Shown here: positions 52,070 through 60,413 of the stretch, piece after piece
Position numbering within the stretch: the first letter of the stretch is position 1
Layout of the letters: each line of letters starts with the position of its first letter
Source: Streptosporangium canum
GTDB taxonomy: Bacteria; Actinomycetota; Actinomycetes; Streptosporangiales; Streptosporangiaceae
Direction: 5' to 3'
DNA: 64,000 bases
Assembly: GCF_900113865.1 (NCBI RefSeq)
Contig: NZ_FOQY01000008.1
Location: 239,496-303,495, forward strand
The notes under the pieces: model-generated
Database searches by the model: none
What the model saw: only the letters and a program-made list of their open reading frames with translations
What the model was told of the DNA's origin: nothing
Position numbers and translations under genes: made by a program

Positions 52070-53362
52070 ATGGCACGGATCGTCCTGGTGGGCGCCGGTA
52101 GCATCACCTTCGCCAAGAACCTGCTCTCCGACATCCTGACCTTCCCCGAGCTGGCCGAGTCGACGATCGTCCTGCACGACATCGACCCCGAGCGGCTGGC
52201 CACGGCCGAGGCGATGGCCACCTGGATGGTCGCCGAGCTGGGCGTCGGAGCCAGAATCGAGGCGCACATCGACCGCAGGGCCGCGCTCGACGGCGCCGAT
52301 TACGTCATCAACGAGATCGCCGTCGGCGGGCTGGCCGCCGTACAGCGTGACTTCGAGATCCCCGCCAGGTACGGCGTCCGCCAGACGATCGCCGACACCC
52401 TGGGCATCGGCGGGATCTTCCGGGCGCTGCGCACCATCCCCGTGATGGTCTCCATAGGGAACGACCTGGCCGAACTCGCGCCCGGCGCGGTGCTGTTCAA
52501 CTACACCAACCCGATGTCGATGATCCCGTGGGCGGTCTACGCGGGCACGCCCTTCCGCAACGTGGTGGGCGTCTGCCATGCCGCGCGCGACACCCAGGCG
52601 ACCCTGGCCAGGATGGTCGGCGTGCCGGAGAAGGAGATCTCCTTCGTCACCGCCGGGGTCAACCACCAGGCGTTCGTGCTCCGCTTCGAACGGGACGGGG
52701 AGAACCTGTACCGGCGGCTGGACGAGCTCATCGAGGCCAGCCCCGAGCTGCGGCGCAGAGTCCGCGTGGAGATATACCGAAATTTCGGTTATTTTCCGAC
52801 GGAGTCGAGCGAGCACGGCTCGGAGTACCTGCCCTGGTTCCTCTCGCGGGCCGACCAGGTCGAGCGCTACCGCATCCCGGTCGGCGTCTACCTGGACTGG
52901 CTGGCCGACGGCTTCGCCGAGTACGAGTCGCAGAAGCACTCCCTCGACCAGGGCAAGGGCGTGACCATCGAGCGCGGCGACGAGCTGGCCTCGCTGGCCA
53001 TCCACTCCATCGAGACCGGCACCCCCCGTCTCATCCACGGCAACGTCCGCAACGCGGGGCTCATCGCCAACCTCCCCGCCGACGCCTGTGTCGAAGTGCC
53101 CTGTCACGTGGACCGGGCGGGGGTGCAGCCGACCAGGATCGGCGAGCTGCCCACCCAGCTCGCCGCGCTCAACAGAGCCACCCTCAACGTGAGCGAGCTG
53201 ACCGTGAAGGCCGCCCTGGAAGGCCGCCGCGACCACGTCTACCAGGCCGCCCTGCTCGATCCGAACACCGCGGCCAGCCTGCCGGTCCACCGGATCCGCG
53301 AGCTCGTCGACGAGCTCATCGCCGCTCACGGGGACCTGCTGCCCGAAGGAGTCAGGAGCTGA
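52070..53362 (+). CDS. GH4 family alpha-glycosidase-like enzyme
   Basis: Second GH4 enzyme in the window, 430 residues. The NAD-binding start is MARIVLVGAGSITFAKNLLS, then VLHDIDPERLATAEAMA and FNYTNPMSMI. The metal-site motifs are GVCHAARDT and AGVNHQAFVL, of the CH type seen in alpha-galactosidase, alpha-glucosidase and alpha-uronidase members rather than the CN type of 6-phospho-beta-glucosidases. The start ATG is preceded by GAGGTATCCC. A 50-codon stub near 55.9 kb copies its N-terminus. Probable substrate: an alpha-linked disaccharide or oligosaccharide brought in by the adjacent ABC system. Confidence 0.9.
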   Translation: MARIVLVGAGSITFAKNLLSDILTFPELAESTIVLHDIDPERLATAEAMATWMVAELGVGARIEAHIDRRAALDGADYVINEIAVGGLAAVQRDFEIPARYGVRQTIADTLGIGGIFRALRTIPVMVSIGNDLAELAPGAVLFNYTNPMSMIPWAVYAGTPFRNVVGVCHAARDTQATLARMVGVPEKEISFVTAGVNHQAFVLRFERDGENLYRRLDELIEASPELRRRVRVEIYRNFGYFPTESSEHGSEYLPWFLSRADQVERYRIPVGVYLDWLADGFAEYESQKHSLDQGKGVTIERGDELASLAIHSIETGTPRLIHGNVRNAGLIANLPADACVEVPCHVDRAGVQPTRIGELPTQLAALNRATLNVSELTVKAALEGRRDHVYQAALLDPNTAASLPVHRIRELVDELIAAHGDLLPEGVRS

Positions 53363-53364
53363 TC

Positions 53365-54417
53365 ATGTGCACCCCGGATCTCCCGCTCTCCCGCTACCGT
53401 CCGGTCTCCCAGCTCCGGGTCTCCGTCCACCACGTCGACCGCGCCCGCCTGCCCGCCGTGGACGCCCACATCCACCTCGGCCGCTGGCTCACCGAGGACG
53501 GCGACTGGATGGTCAAGGACGTGCCGGCGCTGCTGGACACGATGGACGAGCTCAACCTGCGCGGCATGGTCAACCTCGACGGACGCTGGGGCAGGGAACT
53601 GGCCGAGAACCTCCAGCGCTACGACGCCGCCCACCCCGGGAGGTTCGCCACCTTCTGCCACGTCGACTGGTCGCAGACCGCCGAGCCCGGGTTCGGCGAG
53701 CGGCTGGCCGCCCAGCTGCGCGCGTCGGTCGCCGAGGGCGCCGTAGGGCTGAAGGTCTGGAAGGACGTCGGCCTGCACGTGCGCGACCACCACGGCGAGC
53801 TGGTCATGCTCGACGACGCGCGGCTGGGCCCGCTCTGGGCGGCCGCCGCCGAGCTGGGCATCCCGATCGCCCTGCACACCGCCGATCCGGTCGCCTTCTT
53901 CGAGCCGATCGACGAGCGTAACGAACGCCTCGAACTGCTGGCCGCCCGCCCCGACTGGGCCTTCTCCGGGCCGGGCTTCCCGCCCTTCGAGCGGCTGATG
54001 GAGGCCATGGAGGCGATGGTCGCCGCCCACCCCGCCACCACCGTGATCGGCGTGCACGCCGGGTGCTGGCCGGAGAACCTGGGCTGGGTCGGCCGGATGC
54101 TCGACGAGCACCCCAACTTCCACATCGACATCGCCGCCCGCATCGCCGAGCTCGGCAGGGCGCCGCGCGCGACCCGCGAGCTGATCCTCCGCCACCCGGA
54201 CCGCGTGCTGTTCGGCACCGACGAGATCCCGCCCGACCCGGAGGTCTACCGGATCCACTTCCGCTTCATGGAGACCGCCGACGAGGCGTTCGCCCACTCC
54301 CTGGACGACCCGCCGCTGATGGGCCGCTGGACCATCTCCGGGCTCGACCTTCCCGACGACGTGCTGAGCCGGGTCTACACCGGCAACGCGCTCAGGCTCG
54401 TACCGAGGCTGGCATGA
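53365..54417 (+). CDS. Amidohydrolase-2 family metal-dependent hydrolase
   Basis: TIM-barrel amidohydrolase (PF04909 type), 350 residues. N-terminal metal motif VDAHIHLGRW, then LHTADP (His), VIGVHAGCWPENLG (His) and the catalytic Asp in LFGTDEIPPDP. The family includes sugar-acid lactonases and decarboxylases. AGGAG six bases before the ATG fixes the start, two bases after the GH4 stop. It is the last gene of the plus-strand operon. A lactonase role beside sugar dehydrogenases is attractive but unproven. Confidence 0.87.
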   Translation: MCTPDLPLSRYRPVSQLRVSVHHVDRARLPAVDAHIHLGRWLTEDGDWMVKDVPALLDTMDELNLRGMVNLDGRWGRELAENLQRYDAAHPGRFATFCHVDWSQTAEPGFGERLAAQLRASVAEGAVGLKVWKDVGLHVRDHHGELVMLDDARLGPLWAAAAELGIPIALHTADPVAFFEPIDERNERLELLAARPDWAFSGPGFPPFERLMEAMEAMVAAHPATTVIGVHAGCWPENLGWVGRMLDEHPNFHIDIAARIAELGRAPRATRELILRHPDRVLFGTDEIPPDPEVYRIHFRFMETADEAFAHSLDDPPLMGRWTISGLDLPDDVLSRVYTGNALRLVPRLA

Positions 54418-54481
54418 ACGTCCAGGCGCTGACGCGGGCCGTACCGGCACTGCGGCGGCGGCACAGCGCCGGGGGCGGGCA

Positions 54482-54511
54482 GGGCGGGGCGGAGAAGAAC
54501 CGGCCCCGCCC
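54482..54511. terminator. Bidirectional terminator hairpin
   Basis: Nine-bp perfect stem (GGGCGGGGC with GCCCCGCCC) and 12-base loop, between the convergent amidohydrolase and GH114 genes. Confidence 0.6.
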
Positions 54512-54623
54512 GCCTCCGGGTGTCCGGAAGCGGGCGGGGCGAGCCGCCTCGGTGAGGAGGGGCTTCATGGCGTTTCTTCGGGCCTCTTCACGGCGTTGCG
54601 GGGGCGGCGAGAGGACGGCGGGG

Positions 54624-55640
54624 TCAGCGGCAGGGCTTGTACGGCAGGTCCTTCAGGGAGTAGTCGGCGGCCTTCTTGATGGAGTTGAAGTTGAGCGTGG
54701 CGGCGTTCGCCTTGGTGCAGAAGGTCGACGGCGAGGTCTTGTACTCCACCTGGAACACTGGCTTGCCCGCCTTGACGAAGAGCTTGAGGGCGTCGCACTC
54801 CTTCCACTCCATGCACTCCTCGTTGACCGCGTAGTCGAAGCTCGACACCAGGTCGGGGATCTGGCTCAGGTCGTTCTTGAGCGCCACCGACAGGCCGCTC
54901 TTGTGCGCCATGTCGGCCAGCGCCCGGTTGTAGACGAGCTGGGTGGCCGGGCTGATGTTCCAGCCGGTGACGGATTTTCCCTCCTCGTGGGCGTGCACGA
55001 CGTCGAACTCCACGCCGTCGAACCCGGCGGCGGCGCACTTGGCGACCCTGGCCTCCATCATCCGCAGGAGGAAGTCGCGCTGGCCCTTGTCGTTGTTGAT
55101 GTTCGCCCAGCGCTCGTTGGGAAACTCCTCGCTGAACGGCTTGCCCAGCAGGGAGTTGCCGTGGCTCTTGTGCCAGTCGACGAACTGCTGGTAGTCGGGG
55201 CGGAACTCCTCGATCGACCCGGCGTCGACGTAGCAGATCGCCTTGGCGCCCCGCGCGTGGATCGCCTTGACGGCCGCCGTGTTGATGGTCGTGTTGTTGC
55301 CCGCGACGGCGGCGTCCACGTAGAGGTCGATGTCGAACACGCTCGGCCGGACGCAGGCGCCGCCCGTCTGCGGGGTCACGCAGATGCCGACGTTGATACC
55401 TCCGGTGGAGGCGTAGGCCGGGTTGCCTTCGAGCTGGTACTGCCAGCGGCTCTGCACTGGCGGCCGCCAGACGGCCATGCTCGTGGTGCCCGTGCTCGCG
55501 GTGGCATCAGCCGTCGCGGCGGAGGCGGAGGCGGGGGCGCCGAAGGCCGCGGCCGGAGCCAGGGTCAGGACCATGGCCGCGGCCAGGCGGGTGATGAGGC
55601 GGAACGGGGTCGAGCATAGGGCTCGGGGAATGACCACCAC
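54624..55640 (-). CDS. Secreted GH114 endo-alpha-1,4-polygalactosaminidase-like enzyme
   Basis: Exported glycoside hydrolase of family GH114, 338 residues. The signal peptide (LITRLAAAMVLTLAPAAAFG) ends in an Ala/Ser/Thr-rich stretch. The barrel begins with WQYQLEGNPAYASTGGINVG and shows IHARGAKAICYVDAGSIEEF, the acidic strand FDGVEFDVVHAHEEG, LSVALKNDLSQIPDLVSSFD and YAVNEECMEW, as in this family. It would cut alpha-1,4-linked galactosamine chains outside the cell. The GTG start lies 10 bp from an IclR-type site. The gene is divergent from the importer operon. Confidence 0.88.
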   Translation of the reverse strand: MVVIPRALCSTPFRLITRLAAAMVLTLAPAAAFGAPASASAATADATASTGTTSMAVWRPPVQSRWQYQLEGNPAYASTGGINVGICVTPQTGGACVRPSVFDIDLYVDAAVAGNNTTINTAAVKAIHARGAKAICYVDAGSIEEFRPDYQQFVDWHKSHGNSLLGKPFSEEFPNERWANINNDKGQRDFLLRMMEARVAKCAAAGFDGVEFDVVHAHEEGKSVTGWNISPATQLVYNRALADMAHKSGLSVALKNDLSQIPDLVSSFDYAVNEECMEWKECDALKLFVKAGKPVFQVEYKTSPSTFCTKANAATLNFNSIKKAADYSLKDLPYKPCR

Positions 55641-55649
55641 TTACCTGCT

Positions 55650-55684
55650 TTCCATATAGCGGAACACTGTTCTGTGATCAAGAG
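55650..55684 (-). promoter_or_regulatory. IclR-type operator before the GH114 gene
   Basis: TTCCATATAGCGGAA (55650-55664) fits the motif closely. A half copy beginning TTCTG starts exactly 20 bp further (55670). Confidence 0.65.
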
Positions 55685-55813
55685 GATCGGTGAAGAAGGG
55701 AGGTTGTCAACACCTCAGCCGACATCGGGGCGCTCCGAAGAGAGCCGCATCGCCCCGGGCTGTCAGTGATTATGCCGTTCCCTGAGCGCTAATGATCAAT
55801 TTTCTGCAGTTAA

Positions 55814-55848
55814 TTCCGTATTGCGGAACTCTAGTCTGCATAGCGGAT
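55814..55848 (+). promoter_or_regulatory. Paired IclR-type operators before the importer operon
   Basis: TTCCGTATTGCGGAA (55814-55828) is the best match in the window. GTCTGCATAGCGGAT (55834-55848) starts 20 bp later. They lie upstream of the GH4 stub and ABC genes. Confidence 0.78.
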
Positions 55849-55914
55849 AGTCGCTACAATCGCCGCACGCAGCGGCTCCCCCAGGCCGCCGTGCTCCGTG
55901 GAAGGAAAAGGTCC

Positions 55915-56067
55915 ATGGCACGCATCGTGTTCATCGGCGCGGGCAGCGTTGAGCCCCCCAAGAACGTCCTCTCCGACATCCCGATATTTCCAGAACCAGC
56001 TGATTCCACCCCCGTTCTGTATGGCATCGCCGCCCGCGGTGACCTGCTGTCCGAGGGGGGCCGATGA
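55915..56067 (+). pseudogene. GH4 N-terminal stub, probable leader cistron
   Basis: A 50-codon frame opens MARIVFIGAGSVEPPKNVLS and continues DIPIFPEPADSTPVLYGIA. It is clearly parallel to the first 40 residues of the intact GH4 gene at 52070 (MARIVLVGAGSITFAKNLLS), then ends after a short unrelated tail. It has its own ribosome-binding site (GAAGGAAAAGG) and intact IclR-type operators upstream. Its TGA overlaps the ATG of the binding-protein gene (ATGA). The catalytic part is absent, so no enzyme activity is possible. It may serve to deliver ribosomes to the importer genes. Confidence 0.75.
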
Positions 56068-57344
56068 AGCGCGCACTGACCGCCGCCGTGGCCGTGGCGC
56101 TGGCCGTGACCGGCTGCTCGGCAGCGGGGGAGCGGGCGGCCGGACCGGTGGAGATCACCATCTGGCACGGCCAGGAGGACGAGTCCGCCAAGTCCATCGA
56201 GAAGCTGGTCGCCCGGTTCAACCAGACCCACCGGGACGTCAGGGTGCGCACCGAGTCAGGCGGGGCGACCGCCGACGGCATGCTCCCCAAGATCACCGCT
56301 GCCCTCGCCTCCGACGCCTACCCCGACATCGCCTACCTCTACGGCTCCTGGGCCGCCAACGTCGCCCGCAGCCCGAAGGTGGCCGACCTCTCGGAACACG
56401 TGAAGGACCCGGCGGTCGGCTGGACGGACTTCTGGGCCAACGAGCGCGAGGCGGTCACCGTCCAGGGGAAGGTCATCGGCTTCCCCGCGGTGGTCGACAA
56501 CATGGTGGTCCTCTACAACAGGAAGCTGCTGGCCAAGGCCGGGGTCACGCCGCCGGAGCCCGGCTGGACCTGGGCCGACTTCCGGGCGACGGCGAAGAAG
56601 ACGACCGACGCGAGCGCCGGCGTCTTCGGTACCACCTGGGCGATCAGCGGTGGTGAGGAGGCCGTCTGGGGCCTGTGGCCGATGATCTGGCAGGCGGGCG
56701 GCGACATCCTCTCTCCCGACCACAAGAAGGCCGTCTTCAACTCCTCTGCCGGGCAGCGGTCGCTCGACCTACTGCGGGCCATGACGATCGACGACAAGTC
56801 GGTCTACCTCGACTCCAGCCCGGCCGAGAAGGGCCAGAAGCTGTTCGAGTCCGGGCGGCTCGGCCTCTTCATGTCCGGTCCGTGGGTCCTTCCTGACCTG
56901 CAGGAGGCGGGGATCGACTACGGCGTCGCGCAGCTGCCCGGCACGGACGGCAACCACGAGACGGTCTCGGGGCCCGACAACTGGGTCGTGTTCGAGCACG
57001 ACGAGCGGCGCGTCAAGGCCGCCGCCACGTTCCTGAGCTGGTTGACGGCGGCCGAGCAGCAGCTGGTGTGGATGACCGACACGGGGTCACTGCCGATCCG
57101 CGAGTCGATCACCAAGCTGCCCGGCTATCAGGACTACCTGAAGAAGTATCCGGGCATCGACGTGGTCTCGGCCAACCTCGCCAACGCCAAGCGGATCAGA
57201 CCGCCGACGACCAAGTATCCACGGGTGTCCTCCTTCGTGGCCGACGCGATCGCACAGACCCTGCTCGGCAAGTCCGACGCCAAGACGGCACTGGACCAGG
57301 CTGTCGCCAAGACCGACGCGGCGCTCGCCGTACCAGGGTCATGA
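56064..57344 (+). CDS. Extracellular sugar-binding lipoprotein of ABC importer
   Basis: Family 1 solute-binding protein, 426 residues. Signal peptide KRALTAAVAVALAVTGC with lipobox VTGC. The mature protein starts AAGERAAGPVEITIWHGQED, followed by AYPDIAYLYGSWAANVA and FPAVVDNMVVLYNRKLLAKA, the usual hinge and ligand region. The ATG overlaps the stub stop by 4 bp. The gene has no strong ribosome-binding site of its own, which fits coupling. Its ligand is probably the oligosaccharide produced by the GH114 enzyme. Confidence 0.9.
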   Translation: MKRALTAAVAVALAVTGCSAAGERAAGPVEITIWHGQEDESAKSIEKLVARFNQTHRDVRVRTESGGATADGMLPKITAALASDAYPDIAYLYGSWAANVARSPKVADLSEHVKDPAVGWTDFWANEREAVTVQGKVIGFPAVVDNMVVLYNRKLLAKAGVTPPEPGWTWADFRATAKKTTDASAGVFGTTWAISGGEEAVWGLWPMIWQAGGDILSPDHKKAVFNSSAGQRSLDLLRAMTIDDKSVYLDSSPAEKGQKLFESGRLGLFMSGPWVLPDLQEAGIDYGVAQLPGTDGNHETVSGPDNWVVFEHDERRVKAAATFLSWLTAAEQQLVWMTDTGSLPIRESITKLPGYQDYLKKYPGIDVVSANLANAKRIRPPTTKYPRVSSFVADAIAQTLLGKSDAKTALDQAVAKTDAALAVPGS

Positions 57345-58276
57345 GCACCACCGCGCCGCCCCTGAGCCGCGCCGGCGCCGCCGCCCGCGGGCGGCGGCCG
57401 GACCGCCGGAAGCCGGCCGACAACGTCGCCGGATGGTCCTTCGCGGGCCCGGCCACGCTGGTCATCCTCGGCTTCTCGCTGATCCCCATGGCGTGGGCTC
57501 TCGCGCTCTCCTTCACCGACTCCGACCTGATGTCGCCCGGCCGCAACGTCGGGCTCGACAACTACCGGGCACTGGTCCAGGACCCGGTCTTCCACCAGGC
57601 GCTCAGGAACACCGGGCTGCTGGTGCTCCTCTACATCCCGGCCTCGCTGGCCGCGGGCCTGCTCGTGGCGGTGTTGCTGAACAGGAAGGTGCGGGGCATC
57701 GGTTTCTACCGGACCTGCTTCCTGGTGCCCTACATCGCCTCGGCCACCTCGGCCGGGCTGCTCATGGGCTACATCTTCGACCGCGACTTCGGCCTGATGA
57801 ACGGGCTGTTCGTCAAGCTCGGCCTGCCGGTGCAGGGCCTGCTGAGCAGTCCTTCACAGGCGATGTTCGTGCTCACCCTCATTTTCTTCTGGACCCGCTT
57901 CGGGTTCTCGGTGGTGATCTATCTGGCCGCGATCCAGGAGATCAGCAAGGAGGTCCTGGAGGCCGCCGCCATCGACGGGGCGAGTAGGTGGGCCACGTTC
58001 CGGCACATCATCGTGCCGTCGGTGCGGCGGATGACGGTCTTCCTCGCGGTCTGGGGGCTGATCGACGCGCTGCAGTTCTTCGACCTGGTGATGACCACCA
58101 CCAAGGGCGGTCCGGCCAGCTCGACGGTGACGATCGTTTACTACGTCTGGCAGCTCGCCTTCAACTTCTTCACCGCCGGGTACGGCGCGGCCGTGGCGTA
58201 CGTCCTGTTCGTCGGCACCCTGCTGCTCATCGTCGCGGGTCTGCTGTTCGCGCGGTGGAAGGGAGCCATGCGATGA
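57341..58276 (+). CDS. Carbohydrate ABC transporter permease (MalF type)
   Basis: CUT1 permease, 311 residues, with a basic Arg/Pro-rich N-terminus and about six hydrophobic segments. GWSFAGPATLVILGFSLIPM is the first, FTDSDL and VGLDNYRALVQDP are the typical early motifs, and the EAA loop reads EVLEAAAIDGASRWATFRHI. The ATG at 57341 overlaps the binding-protein stop (ATGA), and longer in-frame sequence upstream is not homologous. No ATPase is encoded nearby, so a shared ATPase is expected. Confidence 0.92.
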   Translation: MSTTAPPLSRAGAAARGRRPDRRKPADNVAGWSFAGPATLVILGFSLIPMAWALALSFTDSDLMSPGRNVGLDNYRALVQDPVFHQALRNTGLLVLLYIPASLAAGLLVAVLLNRKVRGIGFYRTCFLVPYIASATSAGLLMGYIFDRDFGLMNGLFVKLGLPVQGLLSSPSQAMFVLTLIFFWTRFGFSVVIYLAAIQEISKEVLEAAAIDGASRWATFRHIIVPSVRRMTVFLAVWGLIDALQFFDLVMTTTKGGPASSTVTIVYYVWQLAFNFFTAGYGAAVAYVLFVGTLLLIVAGLLFARWKGAMR

Positions 58277-59088
58277 GACGCCGTCTCCCCAGCGGGTGGC
58301 ATCTGGTGCTCGCGCCGATGTCGGCGGTGACCGTGCTGCCGTTCGTCTGGATGGTCCTCAGCTCGGTGATGACCCAGGGCGAGCTCAACCGGTTTCCGCC
58401 GGCGATCTGGCCGGAAGGCATCGACCTGGGCGGCTACCGCACGGTGCTCGAAGGTTCCGACTTCCCCCGCTGGTTCCTCAACAGCGTGATCGTGTCGGGC
58501 GCGATCGTCCTGGCCCAGCTGGCACTCTGCAGCATGGCGGGTTACGCGTTCGCCAGGATCAGGTTCATCGGGTCCAGGGTCACCCTGATCCTGGTGATCG
58601 CCACCGCGCTGATCCCGTTCCAGCTCACGGTGATCCCGACATTCCTGATCTTCAACAAGATCAACCTGACCGACACGTTGGGCGCGCTCATCGTGCCGCA
58701 GCTCAGCTCGGCGGTGGGCATCTACCTGATGACCGCCTTCTTCCAGTCGTTCCCGAAGGAGCTGGAGGAGGCCGCGCGGATCGACGGCTGCTCGCGCTTC
58801 GCCGTGTTCTTCAGGGTGGTCCTGCCGGTGGCCAAGCCCGCCCTCGCCGCCCTGGCCGTCATCACGTTCATCACGGCCTGGAACGACCTGTTCTGGCCAC
58901 TGGTGGCGACCAGCTCGGAGGCGAACTACACCGTTCAGGTGGGGCTGACGACGTTCCAGGGCCAGCACCGCGCCGACTGGCCGGCGATCATGGCGGGCAC
59001 GGTGCTCACGACGCTTCCCGTCCTCGGGGTGTTCCTCTTCGGCCAGCGGCGGTTCGTCCAGGCGCTGACCGGCGCGGTCAAGGGCTGA
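58273..59088 (+). CDS. Carbohydrate ABC transporter permease (MalG type)
   Basis: Partner permease, 271 residues. The first segment is WHLVLAPMSAVTVLPFVWMV, the EAA loop is ELEEAARIDGCSRFAVFFRV, and the ending ALTGAVKG is classic for MalG-type proteins. The ATG overlaps the preceding stop by 4 bp (ATGA). It closes the importer operon, 168 bp before the convergent SMP-30 gene end. Confidence 0.92.
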   Translation: MRRRLPSGWHLVLAPMSAVTVLPFVWMVLSSVMTQGELNRFPPAIWPEGIDLGGYRTVLEGSDFPRWFLNSVIVSGAIVLAQLALCSMAGYAFARIRFIGSRVTLILVIATALIPFQLTVIPTFLIFNKINLTDTLGALIVPQLSSAVGIYLMTAFFQSFPKELEEAARIDGCSRFAVFFRVVLPVAKPALAALAVITFITAWNDLFWPLVATSSEANYTVQVGLTTFQGQHRADWPAIMAGTVLTTLPVLGVFLFGQRRFVQALTGAVKG

Positions 59089-59212
59089 GCCGGGGGTGAG
59101 CCCGGGGCGCGGCCCGCGCGGATCTCGCGGAGCACGTCCCCGTACGGGCCGGAGCCGCCGACGGTCCACCGGACCATCGGCGGCGGCGGTCCGTCCGCGC
59201 CCGGCGCGGTGG

Positions 59213-59244
59213 CCGGCCGGGCCCTCAGCGGAGCGCCCGGCCGG
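59213..59244. terminator. Hairpin between convergent genes
   Basis: Nine-bp perfect arms CCGGCCGGG and CCCGGCCGG with a 14-base loop lie between the permease and SMP-30 gene ends. Confidence 0.55.
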
Positions 59245-59256
59245 TCACCGCGACCG

Positions 59257-60165
59257 TCACGCGTGCTCTCGGTAGGGGTTGGCCGGCAGTCCCTCCACGG
59301 ATGTGCGGCAGCGCAGCAGCTCGCCGCCGGCCGTGCCGTCCCAAGCGGTGGTCACGTACAGCACGTCGAGGTCGGGCCCGCCGAACGCGCAGCTCGTCAC
59401 GTTGGTGGCGGGGATCTCGACGGCCAGGTCGAGCCGTCCGTCGGGGCGCAGGCGCAGGATCGCCCCGCCGCCCCACAGCGCGACCCACACGTGGCCGAGG
59501 GCGTCCACGGTGATTCCGTCGGGCATCCCCCGCGAGATCTCGGCGAACACCCGGCGCCCCCCGAGCCGCCCGTCGGCCGGGTCGTATTCGAAGACGTCCA
59601 CCCGTCCGGTGGGCGTGTCCACGTAGTAGAGCAGCCGTCCGTCCGGGCTCCAGGCGATGCCGTTGGAGACCGTGACCCCGTCCAGCACCCGCTCGCAGCG
59701 GTGGTCGGGGCCGAGCCGGTAGAGCGCGCCCGCTCCGGGGGTGTCGTCCTCCGCCTTGGTGCCCGCGAAGAACCTGCCCGCGCGGTCGCAGGCGCCGTCG
59801 TTCATCCGGTTCCCCGGCCGCTCACCGGCCGTCACCGGCACGATCAGCTCCAGGCCGAGACCGTCCGGCCGCACGGCGGAGCCGCTCCCGCCCACGGGCG
59901 CCGCCCATCGGGTCTCCGGGAGTACGGCGAAGCCGTCCCTGACGGCGAGCGCCAGCCCGCCCGCGGCCCGGGGGACCGCCACCCCGACCGGCTGGCCCAC
60001 GTCGATCACGCCGTGCGAGCCGTCGGCGGGGTCGAGGCGGTGCACCCGGCCCGCCGGGATGTCGACCCACAGCAGCGTTCCCGTACGGTCGTCCCAGCGC
60101 GGCCCCTCGCCCAGCCGGGCGGGGGGCACGGGGACGATCTCCGGCTCCGACACCGAGGTCGTCAC
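59257..60165 (-). CDS. SMP-30/gluconolactonase family protein
   Basis: Six-bladed beta-propeller lactonase, 302 residues. Metal ligands of the family are visible: Glu in RLGEGPRWDD, Asn in GNRMNDGACD, Asn and Asp in VSNGIAWSPDG, with MPDGITVDALGHVWVA in a later blade. It would hydrolyse an aldono-lactone produced by a sugar dehydrogenase to the free acid. The GTG start overlaps the stop of the upstream 56-codon stub (GTGA); a longer frame upstream is not conserved. Expression should follow the IclR-type site in front of the stub. Confidence 0.9.
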   Translation of the reverse strand: MTTSVSEPEIVPVPPARLGEGPRWDDRTGTLLWVDIPAGRVHRLDPADGSHGVIDVGQPVGVAVPRAAGGLALAVRDGFAVLPETRWAAPVGGSGSAVRPDGLGLELIVPVTAGERPGNRMNDGACDRAGRFFAGTKAEDDTPGAGALYRLGPDHRCERVLDGVTVSNGIAWSPDGRLLYYVDTPTGRVDVFEYDPADGRLGGRRVFAEISRGMPDGITVDALGHVWVALWGGGAILRLRPDGRLDLAVEIPATNVTSCAFGGPDLDVLYVTTAWDGTAGGELLRCRTSVEGLPANPYREHA

Positions 60166-60332
60166 AGCTCCCCCGGCGAGGTGCGCGGAGCGTCGATGCC
60201 CCTGACGTCCACGACGACGGCCTCTCCCGGCCACGCCGCCGCCAGCGGGGTGCCCTCACGTGCGTACCGGGAGCCGTCACGCTCTCCGGCGGTGGTCCCG
60301 CTCTCACCGACGGGTACGGCGCCGAATCTCAT
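60162..60332 (-). pseudogene. FAA hydrolase N-terminal-like stub, probable leader cistron
   Basis: A 56-codon frame begins MRFGAVPVGESGTTAGERDG and continues SRYAREGTPLAAAWPGEAV. It parallels the start of the FAA hydrolase at 50184 (MRLGTVRV, EREG, WYA, GTPL) but stops before any catalytic residue. AAGGGA precedes the ATG. An IclR-type site lies 14 bp upstream, nearly the same spacing as in the intact gene (12 bp). The TGA overlaps the SMP-30 GTG by 4 bp. Similarity is modest and judged by eye, so a novel small protein is the alternative. Confidence 0.55.
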
Positions 60333-60346
60333 TTACGTCCCTTCTG

Positions 60347-60381
60347 TTCCGTACTGCAGAATGACGTTCCAAAGAGCATTC
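60347..60381 (-). promoter_or_regulatory. IclR-type operator before stub-SMP-30 operon
   Basis: TTCCGTACTGCAGAA (60347-60361) fits the motif with one mismatch in the arms. A half site beginning TTCC starts exactly 20 bp away (60367). Confidence 0.65.
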
Positions 60382-60413
60382 AGAACATCATCACGGAGGT
60401 CGCGTGTCAAGGG

